This document shows, piece by piece, positions 8,143 through 15,527 of a DNA stretch of 62,285 bases. The stretch covers positions 1 through 62,285 of the forward strand of contig CAZEYT010000006.1 of the NCBI GenBank assembly GCA_964516295.1, given 5' to 3'. Source of the DNA: CAZEYT01 sp964516295. Its GTDB lineage: Bacteria; Verrucomicrobiota; Verrucomicrobiia; Chthoniobacterales; Terrimicrobiaceae. The stretch's first letter is position 1. Each line of letters starts with the position of its first letter. A model generated the notes under the pieces. The model did no database searches and was not told where the DNA came from. It worked only from the letters and a program-made list of their open reading frames with translations. The position numbers were made by a program, and so were the translations under genes.

Positions 8143-9057
8143 ATGGCAGGCGACGCGGGGAAAACGCATCTCGTTGGCGTCTCCGGTGGCCGGGATTCGA
8201 TGGTGCTCCTTCGGGCGCTTGGCGAGGCGGGATTTCGGCGGATGATCGTCTGTCATCTCGATCATCAACTTCGCGGAAAAGCCTCGCGGGCGGATGCGGC
8301 TCTGGTGCGGCGGACGGCGGCGAAGCTGGGGCTCCCCTTCGAATCGGCGAAATGCCGGACACAGGACTACGCGGCCGCGGAAGGAAAATCGGTGGAGTTG
8401 GCGGCGCGCGAGTTGCGGCGTGCCTTTTTTCAAGCTTGCGCGACGAAGCATCGCTGTCGGCGGTTGATTTTGGCGCACCATGCCGACGATCAAGTCGAGA
8501 CCTGTCTGTTTAACTTTCTTCGGGGCACCGGGTCGGCCGGACTGGCGGGGATGCGACCGGTCTCGAAGCAGGGTGGGCTAACGATCGTTCGTCCCCTCTT
8601 GGATGTTTCGCGTTCCGACATCGCGGCATTTGCCCAAGCCCGGCGCGTCGCCTTCCGCGAGGATGCATCCAACGCCGATCTGGCCCACACCCGGAATCGC
8701 CTCCGACAACAGGTTCTGCCGGCCATTGAAAAAGCTTTCGGTCCGGCGTTTCGTCCGGCCATTTTGCGTGCGGCAGAAATTCTTCGCGGGGAAGAAGATT
8801 TTCTGGCCTCGCAGGTGCCGGATGTCGGAACGCAACTGACGTGTGCCGGACTGCGCCGACTGCCGATCGCGATTCAACGGAGGACCGTATTGGCGTGGTT
8901 GCGGCGGAGTGGAATTGTGGATCCGGGTTTTTTCGAGACCCGCTTGGTGCTGGGGCTTCTGGACGTGGCGGACGGACCCGCCAAAGTCAACTTGCCAGGC
9001 GGTCAATATGCCCGTCGGCGCGCAGGTGTGATTTTTATTGAGAAGGGATCTTTATGA
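8143..9057 (+). CDS. tilS: tRNA(Ile)-lysidine synthase, short form
   Basis: An ATP-dependent enzyme that converts C34 of the CAU-anticodon tRNA-Ile to lysidine. The PP-loop motif SGGRDSM lies near the N-terminus, followed by CHLDHQLRGKAS and ILAHHADDQVETCLFNFLRGTG, all typical of TilS. At 304 residues it has the catalytic and adjacent domains but not the full C-terminal domains of the 430-residue E. coli enzyme. GTG 8086 is an alternative start that would overlap serS by 23 bp. Its stop overlaps the next ATG by 4 bp. Confidence 0.92.
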   Translation: MAGDAGKTHLVGVSGGRDSMVLLRALGEAGFRRMIVCHLDHQLRGKASRADAALVRRTAAKLGLPFESAKCRTQDYAAAEGKSVELAARELRRAFFQACATKHRCRRLILAHHADDQVETCLFNFLRGTGSAGLAGMRPVSKQGGLTIVRPLLDVSRSDIAAFAQARRVAFREDASNADLAHTRNRLRQQVLPAIEKAFGPAFRPAILRAAEILRGEEDFLASQVPDVGTQLTCAGLRRLPIAIQRRTVLAWLRRSGIVDPGFFETRLVLGLLDVADGPAKVNLPGGQYARRRAGVIFIEKGSL

Positions 9058-9917
9058 AATCGCGTGGGAAAATTCTTCCGGTTCCGGCCGCGCCCGAGCG
9101 GATTTTGGCGGGGTCCAATCTCGCCCTTGTTCTCGATGAACCGGCCGTCACGTGCCTGGCTCACAATCTTTGGGTGGTGTGGCCCGACTTCAATCGCCGG
9201 GGATTCCAGAAAACGGCGATGGCGGGCTTGGGCGAGTTTGGACTGATGGCGCGGGGAGATTTTCTTGCGTGCGTGCTCCGGGAGTTTCTTCCGTCGGACT
9301 ATCATGAGGCGGTGCGGGTGTTGATCGACTCGCTGGGGCCGCCGGTTCCCGAGACTTCGGGAAACGGTCTGGCGACTTTTTTCTATCTCCCGCACACGCG
9401 CTTTGTCGCGTTGTTTGGTGTGGAGGCTGGCGGGGGAGAGGATCCGTTCGAGATTTCCATGCTGGCGCAGCACGAGTTGACGCGGCGGTTTACGGCAGAG
9501 TTTTCGATTCGTCCATTCCTGGTAGCGCAGCCCGAGCGCACGTTGAAGCGCCTCTTGGAATGGACGCGTGACCCGGATCCCCACGTGCGGCGTCTTTGCT
9601 CCGAAGGCTCGCGCCCACGTCTGCCTTGGGCGATGCGCCTCCCGGCCTTTGTGAAAGATCCGCGTCCGACGCTGCCGATTCTCGAGGCGTTGAAGGATGA
9701 TCCGGAATTGTATGTCCGTCGGAGCGTCGCCAACCACCTTGGGGACATCGCGAAAGATCATCTCGACCTGGCCTTGAAGATCGCACGGCGGTGGACGGCC
9801 AGTGCCTCACCGGAGCGGCTTTGGGTCGTGCGCCATGCGCTGCGGCATCCGGCGAAAAAGGGACATCCCGAGGCGTTGGACGCCCGCCGGTCGGCCACGG
9901 CTCCCCGTCGAGCGTGA
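9054..9917 (+). CDS. AlkC/AlkD-superfamily DNA alkylation repair glycosylase
   Basis: A 287-residue HEAT-like-repeat protein of the family that excises cationic alkylated bases (N3/N7-alkylpurines) from DNA. The conserved stretch LCSEGSRPRLPWA and the following YVRRSVANHLGDIAKDH and RHALRHPAKKGHPEAL closely resemble AlkC-type proteins (COG4335). Some AlkC proteins continue into an immunoglobulin-like C-terminal domain; here the protein stops soon after the last helix with a basic tail. A Shine-Dalgarno-like AAGGGA precedes the ATG, which overlaps the tilS stop. Its own stop overlaps the GTG of the next gene, so tilS, this gene and the membrane protein form a coupled unit. Confidence 0.85.
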   Translation: MKSRGKILPVPAAPERILAGSNLALVLDEPAVTCLAHNLWVVWPDFNRRGFQKTAMAGLGEFGLMARGDFLACVLREFLPSDYHEAVRVLIDSLGPPVPETSGNGLATFFYLPHTRFVALFGVEAGGGEDPFEISMLAQHELTRRFTAEFSIRPFLVAQPERTLKRLLEWTRDPDPHVRRLCSEGSRPRLPWAMRLPAFVKDPRPTLPILEALKDDPELYVRRSVANHLGDIAKDHLDLALKIARRWTASASPERLWVVRHALRHPAKKGHPEALDARRSATAPRRA

Positions 9918-10636
9918 ACTTTCGCGATGCTATCAAAACCGCGGCGGGCGCGGCGCGGGCGAATCTTCTGCCAGGCGTGCTTCTGCAGGCGTTGTTGATT
10001 GTTTTTCTGTCGGCTTACGTGGCGCACGAGGGAACGCGGGCCTTTCTTCGGGAGGTGGCGGATTTCAAGGAGGAGGCCGGCTATGCATTCGCGTTTGTGT
10101 CGTACGTGATCGCCTGTGCGGTGTTGCCCGAGGTCTTGCGGGTGGCCTTTTTCCAAGGCGGGCGGGTGACGCGGCGGAATATCTGGAACTTTGCAACGGC
10201 GGCCCCGATCTGGGGTGCGATGGGGGGGGTGGTCGATGCGTTCTACCGGCTTCAGCAATCGTGGTTCGGAGCCGAGCCGACTTTTTCGACGATCTTACTC
10301 AAAGTATTGATCGATCAATTTGTCTTCAGCCCGTTCTTTGCGCAGCCGTTGATTGTGAGCTGGTTCTTTCTTCGGGACCGGGGTTTCCGACGCGACGCCT
10401 GGCGTCAGATTTTCCGTCCGGCCTTTGTTTGGGAGCACATTTTTCCCGTGCAGGTCGCGGCATGGATGGTTTGGATTCCGGCCGTGTCGCTCGTTTACTT
10501 TATGCCGCCGTTGCTCCAGATTCCGGTGGCGGTGTCGATCCAGGTTTTTTGGATCCTGATTTTCACGACGGTCGGCGAGCGACTCCACGCACGGGATGTG
10601 GCGCGGGGGAGGGGGCGGCTGACGGCGGATTTGTGA
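9914..10636 (+). CDS. Mpv17/PMP22-like integral membrane protein
   Basis: A 240-residue protein with about four membrane segments. Three stretches recall the eukaryotic Mpv17/PMP22 family: WGAMGGVVDAFYRL, KVLIDQFVFSPFFAQP (compare the KxxxDQ..F.P pattern), and the C-terminal EHIFPVQVAAWMVWIPAVS block. The eukaryotic relatives sit in mitochondrial or peroxisomal membranes and affect solute permeability; a bacterial role is unknown. The GTG start at 9914 overlaps the AlkC-like stop by 4 bp, and I discarded a longer frame from 9791 because it runs inside the upstream gene. The family assignment rests on pattern memory, so it is moderate. Confidence 0.6.
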   Translation: MNFRDAIKTAAGAARANLLPGVLLQALLIVFLSAYVAHEGTRAFLREVADFKEEAGYAFAFVSYVIACAVLPEVLRVAFFQGGRVTRRNIWNFATAAPIWGAMGGVVDAFYRLQQSWFGAEPTFSTILLKVLIDQFVFSPFFAQPLIVSWFFLRDRGFRRDAWRQIFRPAFVWEHIFPVQVAAWMVWIPAVSLVYFMPPLLQIPVAVSIQVFWILIFTTVGERLHARDVARGRGRLTADL

Positions 10637-10748
10637 CATGGGTCATGCCCGGCCCGCCACGGGAATGATTCCTGCTTTTCATCGTCGCGGGACCTGCTAC
10701 CAAAAGCCGCGCCGGGCGGTGATTGACCCGGTCCCAACATTTTTTCCA

Positions 10749-11825
10749 ATGAGCACCAACAAACGTTTCCGGGCCGGAGTTCTCTTCGGCGATGAAGTCA
10801 AAGAAGTCCTCGAATACGCGAAAGCGAACGAGTTTGCGCTGCCGGCGGTGAATTGCACAGGCACGAACTCGGTGAATGCGTCCCTCGCAGCCGGGCGCGA
10901 GGTGAATTCGCCGATGATGATCCAGTTCTCGAACGGCGGCGCGCAGTTTTTCATCGGCAAGGGCGTAACAGGCGAGAACCTGCTCGGACCGGTGCTCGGC
11001 GGAATCGCCGGGGCTCACTATGTGGATGCGGCGGCGAAAGCCTATGGCGTACCGGTGGTGCTGAATACCGACCACTGCGCGAAAAAGCTCCTGCCGTGGG
11101 TGGACGGTCTTCTGGCGGCCAGCGAGGAGCAGTTCGCCAAAACGGGCCGCCCGCTCTACAGCTCGCACATGCTGGATCTTTCGGAGGAACCGCTCGAGGA
11201 GAACATCGAAACGTGCGCGGTGTATCTGGAACGGATGGCGAAGATGGGAATGACGTTGGAAATCGAACTCGGCGTGACCGGTGGCGAGGAAGACGGGGTG
11301 GACAATTCCGGTGTCGATGAGTCGCGGCTTTACACACAGCCCGAAGAAGTCGCACATGCCTATGAAGTGCTCTCCAAGATCAGCCCGAACTTCACCATCG
11401 CGGCGGCGTTCGGCAACGTGCACGGTGTTTACAAACCCGGCAACGTGAAGTTGAAACCGGCCATTCTCAAAAACTCGCAGGATTACATTGAGAAGAAATT
11501 CTCCACGTGTCCGAAGCCGGTGAATTTTGTTTTCCACGGCGGCTCCGGGTCGTCACGCGAAGAAATTCGCGAGGCGCTCAGCTATGGGGCCATCAAAATG
11601 AACCTCGACACGGATCTCCAGTGGGCGTTCTGGGATGGAGTCCGGGAATACGAAGGGAAGAATCACGATTACCTCCAGGGGCAGATTGGCAATCCGAGCG
11701 GCCCGGATTCGCCAAACAAAAAGTATTATGATCCGCGGGTGTGGCTCGGAGCGGGCGAGGCATCGTTCACGAGACGGCTCGTCGCGTCCTTCGAGGACCT
11801 GAACTGCGTCGGGCGCAACGCCTGA
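10749..11825 (+). CDS. fbaA: Class II fructose-bisphosphate aldolase
   Basis: A 358-residue zinc-dependent glycolytic/gluconeogenic enzyme that cleaves fructose 1,6-bisphosphate into the two triose phosphates. Zinc and substrate ligands are visible in NTDHCAKK, in GNVHGVYKPGNVKL and in VFHGGSGSS, with NLDTDLQWAFWDGVR near the end. The length and the LDLSEEPLEENIE segment match the FbaA (class IIA) subgroup. The start is ATG 10749 (MSTNKRFRAG); T-rich ATTTTTT precedes it and there is no Shine-Dalgarno sequence. It is convergent with the carbon-nitrogen hydrolase gene, only 7 bp away. Confidence 0.96.
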   Translation: MSTNKRFRAGVLFGDEVKEVLEYAKANEFALPAVNCTGTNSVNASLAAGREVNSPMMIQFSNGGAQFFIGKGVTGENLLGPVLGGIAGAHYVDAAAKAYGVPVVLNTDHCAKKLLPWVDGLLAASEEQFAKTGRPLYSSHMLDLSEEPLEENIETCAVYLERMAKMGMTLEIELGVTGGEEDGVDNSGVDESRLYTQPEEVAHAYEVLSKISPNFTIAAAFGNVHGVYKPGNVKLKPAILKNSQDYIEKKFSTCPKPVNFVFHGGSGSSREEIREALSYGAIKMNLDTDLQWAFWDGVREYEGKNHDYLQGQIGNPSGPDSPNKKYYDPRVWLGAGEASFTRRLVASFEDLNCVGRNA

Positions 11826-11832
11826 TTTTTCT

Positions 11833-12717
11833 TCAGTCGATGAACCGGCGGGTGATGTCCTGATAGGCATCAATCCGCCGGTCGCGAAGGAACGGCCAGT
11901 GTGTCCTTTGGGTGTCGACGAGATCCAGATCGACCTCGACCACAAGGACTTCCTCGCGATCAACGGAGGCCTTGCCGACGATCTGTCCGGCCGGATCGGC
12001 GACGAAACTTTGCCCCCAGAACTCGATGCCGTCACCGCCGTCGGGTGCTTCGTGGCCGATACGATTCGGGGCCGCCACGTAGCAACCATTGGCAACGGCA
12101 TGGCCGCGTTGGATTGTTTCCCAAGACGAATGCTGGCGGACGCCATGGGCGGCTTTTTCCGAAGGATGCCAGCCGATGGCGGTGGGATAGAAAAGGATTT
12201 GCGCCCCCTGCAAAGCCGTGAGTCGCGCGGCCTCCGGATACCATTGATCCCAGCAAACGAGGACACCGATGCGGCCGAATTTCGTGTCCCAAGCCCGGGA
12301 GCCGAGGTCGCCGGGGGTGAAGTAGAATTTCTCGTAGAAAAGCGGGTCGTCCGGGATGTGCATTTTCCGGTACTTCCCCAAAAGCGAACCGTCGGCATCG
12401 ATGATCGCAGCCGTGTTGTGATACAACCCGGGGGCTCTCCGCTCGAACAGGGAAGCGATGATCACCACACCGAGTTCGCGGGCGAGCGATTGAAAGTGCT
12501 CGCCCGTCGGCCCGGGAATCGGCTCGGCGAGTTCGAAGTATTTGTGATCCTCGACCTGGCAAAAATAGACCGAGCGAAACAATTCCTGAAGGCAGACAAT
12601 GTTTGCCCCCTTCGCGGCCGCCTCGCGCACACCACGCTCCGCTGCCGCAAGATTCTCCGGGAGGTTCGCGGTGCAGGCGTGCTGCACGAGACCGATTTTC
12701 ACAAGGGATTGCGCCAT
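11833..12717 (-). CDS. Carbon-nitrogen hydrolase, probably N-carbamoylputrescine amidase
   Basis: A 294-residue nitrilase-superfamily enzyme. The Glu-Lys-Cys triad is visible in CLQELF, GKYRKMHIPDD and VLVCWDQWYPEAAR. The surrounding residues, such as FYEKFYFTPGD and the C-terminal THWPFLRDRRIDAY, match N-carbamoylputrescine amidase (AguB), which makes putrescine in the agmatine route. No agmatine deiminase lies in the window, so the pathway link is inferred from resemblance only. I chose ATG 12717 (MAQSLVKIGLVQ) because the domain starts there. The cyclophilin gene diverges from it with only 28 bp between the start codons. Confidence 0.88.
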   Translation of the reverse strand: MAQSLVKIGLVQHACTANLPENLAAAERGVREAAAKGANIVCLQELFRSVYFCQVEDHKYFELAEPIPGPTGEHFQSLARELGVVIIASLFERRAPGLYHNTAAIIDADGSLLGKYRKMHIPDDPLFYEKFYFTPGDLGSRAWDTKFGRIGVLVCWDQWYPEAARLTALQGAQILFYPTAIGWHPSEKAAHGVRQHSSWETIQRGHAVANGCYVAAPNRIGHEAPDGGDGIEFWGQSFVADPAGQIVGKASVDREEVLVVEVDLDLVDTQRTHWPFLRDRRIDAYQDITRRFID

Positions 12718-12745
12718 GCGCGGGAAGTTGGCACATTTCCCGCCA

Positions 12746-13315
12746 ATGAAAAACACGCTTTTTGCTCTTCTTATCGGTTTGACATTTGCCGCCCTCTCCG
12801 CGACGAACGCCTCCTCCATGGACGACATCCGAATTATCCTCAAAACTGACAAGGGCGACATCGAAGCCACTCTCTTCGCCTCGAAGACTCCCGTCACCGT
12901 TGCCAACTTCCTCAACCTCGCCAAACGCGGCTACTACAACGGGATCACCTTTCACCGCGTTATCCCCGATTTCATGATCCAAGGCGGCGATCCATCCGGA
13001 ACCGGGGCCGGTGGTCCGGGGTACCAATTTGAAGACGAGGTGAATACCGGGCTCAAACACAACAAACCGGGGATTTTCTCGATGGCGAACCGCGGCCCGG
13101 GAACGAACGGGAGCCAGTTTTTCATCACCCACGTCCCCACCCCCTGGCTCGATGGCAAACACACCGTCTTCGGGGAAGTCACCAAAGGCCAGGATGTCGT
13201 CAATGCCGTCAAAGGCGGTGACAAGATCGTTTCCATCGAGATCCTGGACTCGCCCGATGCCCTCTTCGAAGCAAAGAAAGACCGCATCGCCGAGTGGAAC
13301 AAGTCACTCAAGTAG
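12746..13315 (+). CDS. Exported cyclophilin-type peptidyl-prolyl isomerase
   Basis: A 189-residue prolyl isomerase assisting protein folding. The N-terminus MKNTLFALLIGLTFAALS is a signal peptide, so it should act in the periplasm. The cyclophilin core begins at IRIILKTDKGDIEATLF and carries the active-site block FHRVIPDFMIQGGDP and GSQFFIT. Length is that of a small single-domain cyclophilin. The upstream gap is only 28 bp, so its promoter must lie inside the divergent hydrolase gene or the start is further downstream (a cytoplasmic version from MDDIRIIL is the alternative). Confidence 0.93.
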   Translation: MKNTLFALLIGLTFAALSATNASSMDDIRIILKTDKGDIEATLFASKTPVTVANFLNLAKRGYYNGITFHRVIPDFMIQGGDPSGTGAGGPGYQFEDEVNTGLKHNKPGIFSMANRGPGTNGSQFFITHVPTPWLDGKHTVFGEVTKGQDVVNAVKGGDKIVSIEILDSPDALFEAKKDRIAEWNKSLK

Positions 13316-13414
13316 AGAGTTCTTTCCCGTCCCGAAGCGCGTCGAAAATCCGGCGTGCAACCGTTGATTGTTTTTGACGCCGCGTTGCGGAACATCTGAA
13401 ATAACGGGGTTGTT

Positions 13415-14074
13415 ATGCGACTGATGGTTTGCTCCCGAACGTGCCTTCCCCGGTTTGCAAATGAACCGGTCACGCACTTCGTCAGCCTGGTGGATCCGGA
13501 TGAAACGGACGCCATCAATCACAGTCCGCACTCCACGCAACTCAAGATGCAGCTGGTCTTCAGCGACTTGGACGATGTGGAGATCATGCTCCCGATGTTT
13601 TCCAAATACGCCCCGCCCGAGCCGCAGCACATCGAGGAGTTGGTGAAATTCGGAAAGCTCCTCGACAAGTTGCCCGATTGGGGGCTGCTGGCCCACTGCG
13701 AAGCCGGCATCAGTCGCTCGACGGCGGCGGCAATCACGATTCTCACCTCGGCCGGATACAAGCCCCAGACGGCCTTTGGAATCGTCCGACGGATTCGTCC
13801 GGACATGTTGCCGAACCGCCGGATCCTCCGCCTCGCTGACGAGTGTCTGTCGACGGGCGGCGTCTTGGAGCACATGGCCGAGGTCCATCGGGGCAAGGCT
13901 TTTCAGCGGGCCGGTTATGAGGACCCGACGAATGTCCGACTCCGCGCTGCGCTCGCGGAGGCCGCAACGCCATGGGGCCGGATCAAGTCCCTCTTCCGAA
14001 AGTTCGCGGGCATCCGCCAGCCGGACGTTCGAAAACTTTCGGCGCGCGTTCAGAAAAAAACTGCCAAGGTTTAG
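13415..14074 (+). CDS. Protein tyrosine/dual-specificity phosphatase-like protein
   Basis: A 219-residue protein whose centre holds the CX5R phosphatase loop HCEAGISRS, followed by the helix region STAAAITILTSAGYKP. The N-terminal half (FVSLVDPDETD...QLVFSDLDD) fits the small dual-specificity phosphatase fold seen in bacterial predicted protein-tyrosine phosphatases. The C-terminal about 60 residues are basic and unassigned. The substrate is unknown. It occupies the place upstream of nusA where rimP is often found, but it has its own end structure and a promoter-like sequence lies after it. Confidence 0.75.
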   Translation: MRLMVCSRTCLPRFANEPVTHFVSLVDPDETDAINHSPHSTQLKMQLVFSDLDDVEIMLPMFSKYAPPEPQHIEELVKFGKLLDKLPDWGLLAHCEAGISRSTAAAITILTSAGYKPQTAFGIVRRIRPDMLPNRRILRLADECLSTGGVLEHMAEVHRGKAFQRAGYEDPTNVRLRAALAEAATPWGRIKSLFRKFAGIRQPDVRKLSARVQKKTAKV

Positions 14075-14081
14075 GCGGAGT

Positions 14082-14103
14082 CCTCCCGCGGGCCCGCGGG
14101 AGG
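14082..14103. repeat. Perfect 22-bp GC palindrome after the phosphatase gene
   Basis: CCTCCCGCGGG is followed directly by its exact complement CCCGCGGGAGG. It lies 8 bp after the phosphatase stop codon and upstream of the nusA promoter. The transcript would form a very stable stem-loop. No T-run follows, so it may be an RNA 3'-end stabiliser or part of a factor-dependent terminator. Confidence 0.6.
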
Positions 14104-14119
14104 TTCCGGCGCTGGAGGC

Positions 14120-14150
14120 TTGACCCCGCCTCGCAAGCCGCTCATATTAT
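14120..14150 (+). promoter_or_regulatory. Probable sigma-70-type promoter of the nusA-infB operon
   Basis: TTGACC (14120-14125) is followed after 17 bases by CATATT (14143-14148); an overlapping TATTAT at 14145-14150 gives 19-base spacing. The region is markedly AT-rich compared with its neighbours. Transcription would begin about 14156, upstream of the terminator-like hairpin at 14172-14196 and of nusA. Confidence 0.6.
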
Positions 14151-14171
14151 TCTATTCCCATGCATGAGCAG

Positions 14172-14196
14172 GGCGGGACCTCGATCCCGCCTTTTT
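14172..14196 (+). terminator. Intrinsic terminator in the nusA leader (possible attenuator)
   Basis: A 7-bp perfect stem GGCGGGA/TCCCGCC (14172-14178, 14185-14191) with a 6-nt loop is followed at once by T5 (14192-14196). It lies between the predicted promoter and the nusA start at 14223, so it would stop part of the transcripts before the gene. NusA is itself a pausing and termination factor, and nusA operons of other bacteria are feedback-controlled, so autoregulation is a reasonable inference. Confidence 0.65.
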
Positions 14197-14222
14197 CATC
14201 TCGGGACCCAACGAATTTTTGT

Positions 14223-15491
14223 ATGAACTCCGATCTCATTGCGATGCTCGACTACCTCGAGCGTGAAAAAAGCATCAAGCGCGAGGTTTTGGTGGAAGCC
14301 ATTTCCGACGCCCTGCTTGCGGCGTCCAAAAAGAGCTTCACATCCGGAACCCGCGAACTTCGCATTGATATCAACCCGCAGTCGGGCGCGATCCGGGCGC
14401 TCGCCAAGCTCATAGCGGTCGAAAAAGTCGCCAACCCGCATGACGAAATCCTCCTGTCGAAGGCCCGCGCCGTCAAGCCGGACGTCCAGCCCGGGGATGA
14501 GGTCGAGATCGAAGTCACGCCAAAGGACTTCGGCCGCATCGCCGCCCAAGCCGCCCGTCAAGCCATCAACCAGCGGATTCGCCAAATCGAGCGCGAAATG
14601 ATTTATGACGAATTCAAAGACCGCGCCGGCGAAATCGTCAATGGCACCGTGCGCCGCTTTGAAAAGTCGGATGTGATTCTCGATCTCGGAAAGTTCGAAG
14701 GCGTCATGCCTTCGCGCGAACGCGTGGTGACCGAGGACTACAATGTCGGTGACCGGCTCCGTGCTTATGTCGTCGCGGTCGAAAACGGTCCCCGCGGCCC
14801 GGAGATCATTCTCTCCCGGAGTCACCCGAATTTCGTCCGCCGTCTTTTCGAACTCGAAGTCAGCGAAATTGCCGACCGGACGGTCGAGTTGAAAGTCATC
14901 GCCCGCGAGGCTGGCTATCGCACGAAGGTGGCTGTTCACAGCGCGGATGCCAAAGTCGATCCCGTCGGGGCCTGCGTCGGCATGCGCGGGGCTCGCGTCA
15001 AAAACATCGTCCGCGAATTGAACAACGAGAAAGTGGATATCATCCGCTGGGATCCGGATCCGGTGAAGTTTGCCAGCGCGGCCCTCAAGCCGGCCAATAT
15101 TTGCAGCATTACCGCCGACGAATCGAAGAAGACCATCCGCGTCCTCGTGAAAAAGGACGACCTCTCCCTCGCCATCGGACGTCGCGGTCAGAACGCCCGC
15201 CTCACCGCCAAGCTGACCGGTTGGGAAGTGGACATTCAGGAAGACAAAACCGCTGAACAGGTCATGGAGTCCCGCAAAGCCGAGGCCGCCCATTCCTTGT
15301 CCGACCAGCTCAGTATCACTGACGAACAGGCGCAATTGCTGGCCCAAGGCGGAATGAACTCGATCGAGGTCATCCTCCTGGCCGGAGCGGAAGATATCGC
15401 CGAAGTCCTCGGGAGCGACTTGGAGGTCGGTCAGAGAATTCTCGAATCCGCCCGGGCGTATGCCCCGGCAGAAACCGGCCCCGCAGCCTGA
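14223..15491 (+). CDS. nusA: Transcription termination/antitermination factor NusA
   Basis: A 422-residue RNA polymerase-binding elongation factor. The N-terminal domain MNSDLIAMLDYLEREKSIKR is followed by the S1 domain (about residues 135-200, with VNGTVRRFEKSDVILDL) and two KH domains, with VGACVGMRGARVKNIV and LAIGRRGQNARLTAKLTGWEVDI. A short helical C-terminus (SITDEQAQLLAQGGMNSIEVIL) resembles one acidic repeat. AATTTTT ends 2 bases before the start codon. It is the first gene of a run ending at ribF. Confidence 0.96.
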   Translation: MNSDLIAMLDYLEREKSIKREVLVEAISDALLAASKKSFTSGTRELRIDINPQSGAIRALAKLIAVEKVANPHDEILLSKARAVKPDVQPGDEVEIEVTPKDFGRIAAQAARQAINQRIRQIEREMIYDEFKDRAGEIVNGTVRRFEKSDVILDLGKFEGVMPSRERVVTEDYNVGDRLRAYVVAVENGPRGPEIILSRSHPNFVRRLFELEVSEIADRTVELKVIAREAGYRTKVAVHSADAKVDPVGACVGMRGARVKNIVRELNNEKVDIIRWDPDPVKFASAALKPANICSITADESKKTIRVLVKKDDLSLAIGRRGQNARLTAKLTGWEVDIQEDKTAEQVMESRKAEAAHSLSDQLSITDEQAQLLAQGGMNSIEVILLAGAEDIAEVLGSDLEVGQRILESARAYAPAETGPAA

Positions 15492-15527
15492 CGCAGATGA
15501 GAACGCCCCCCCGGCGCACCAATTTTT

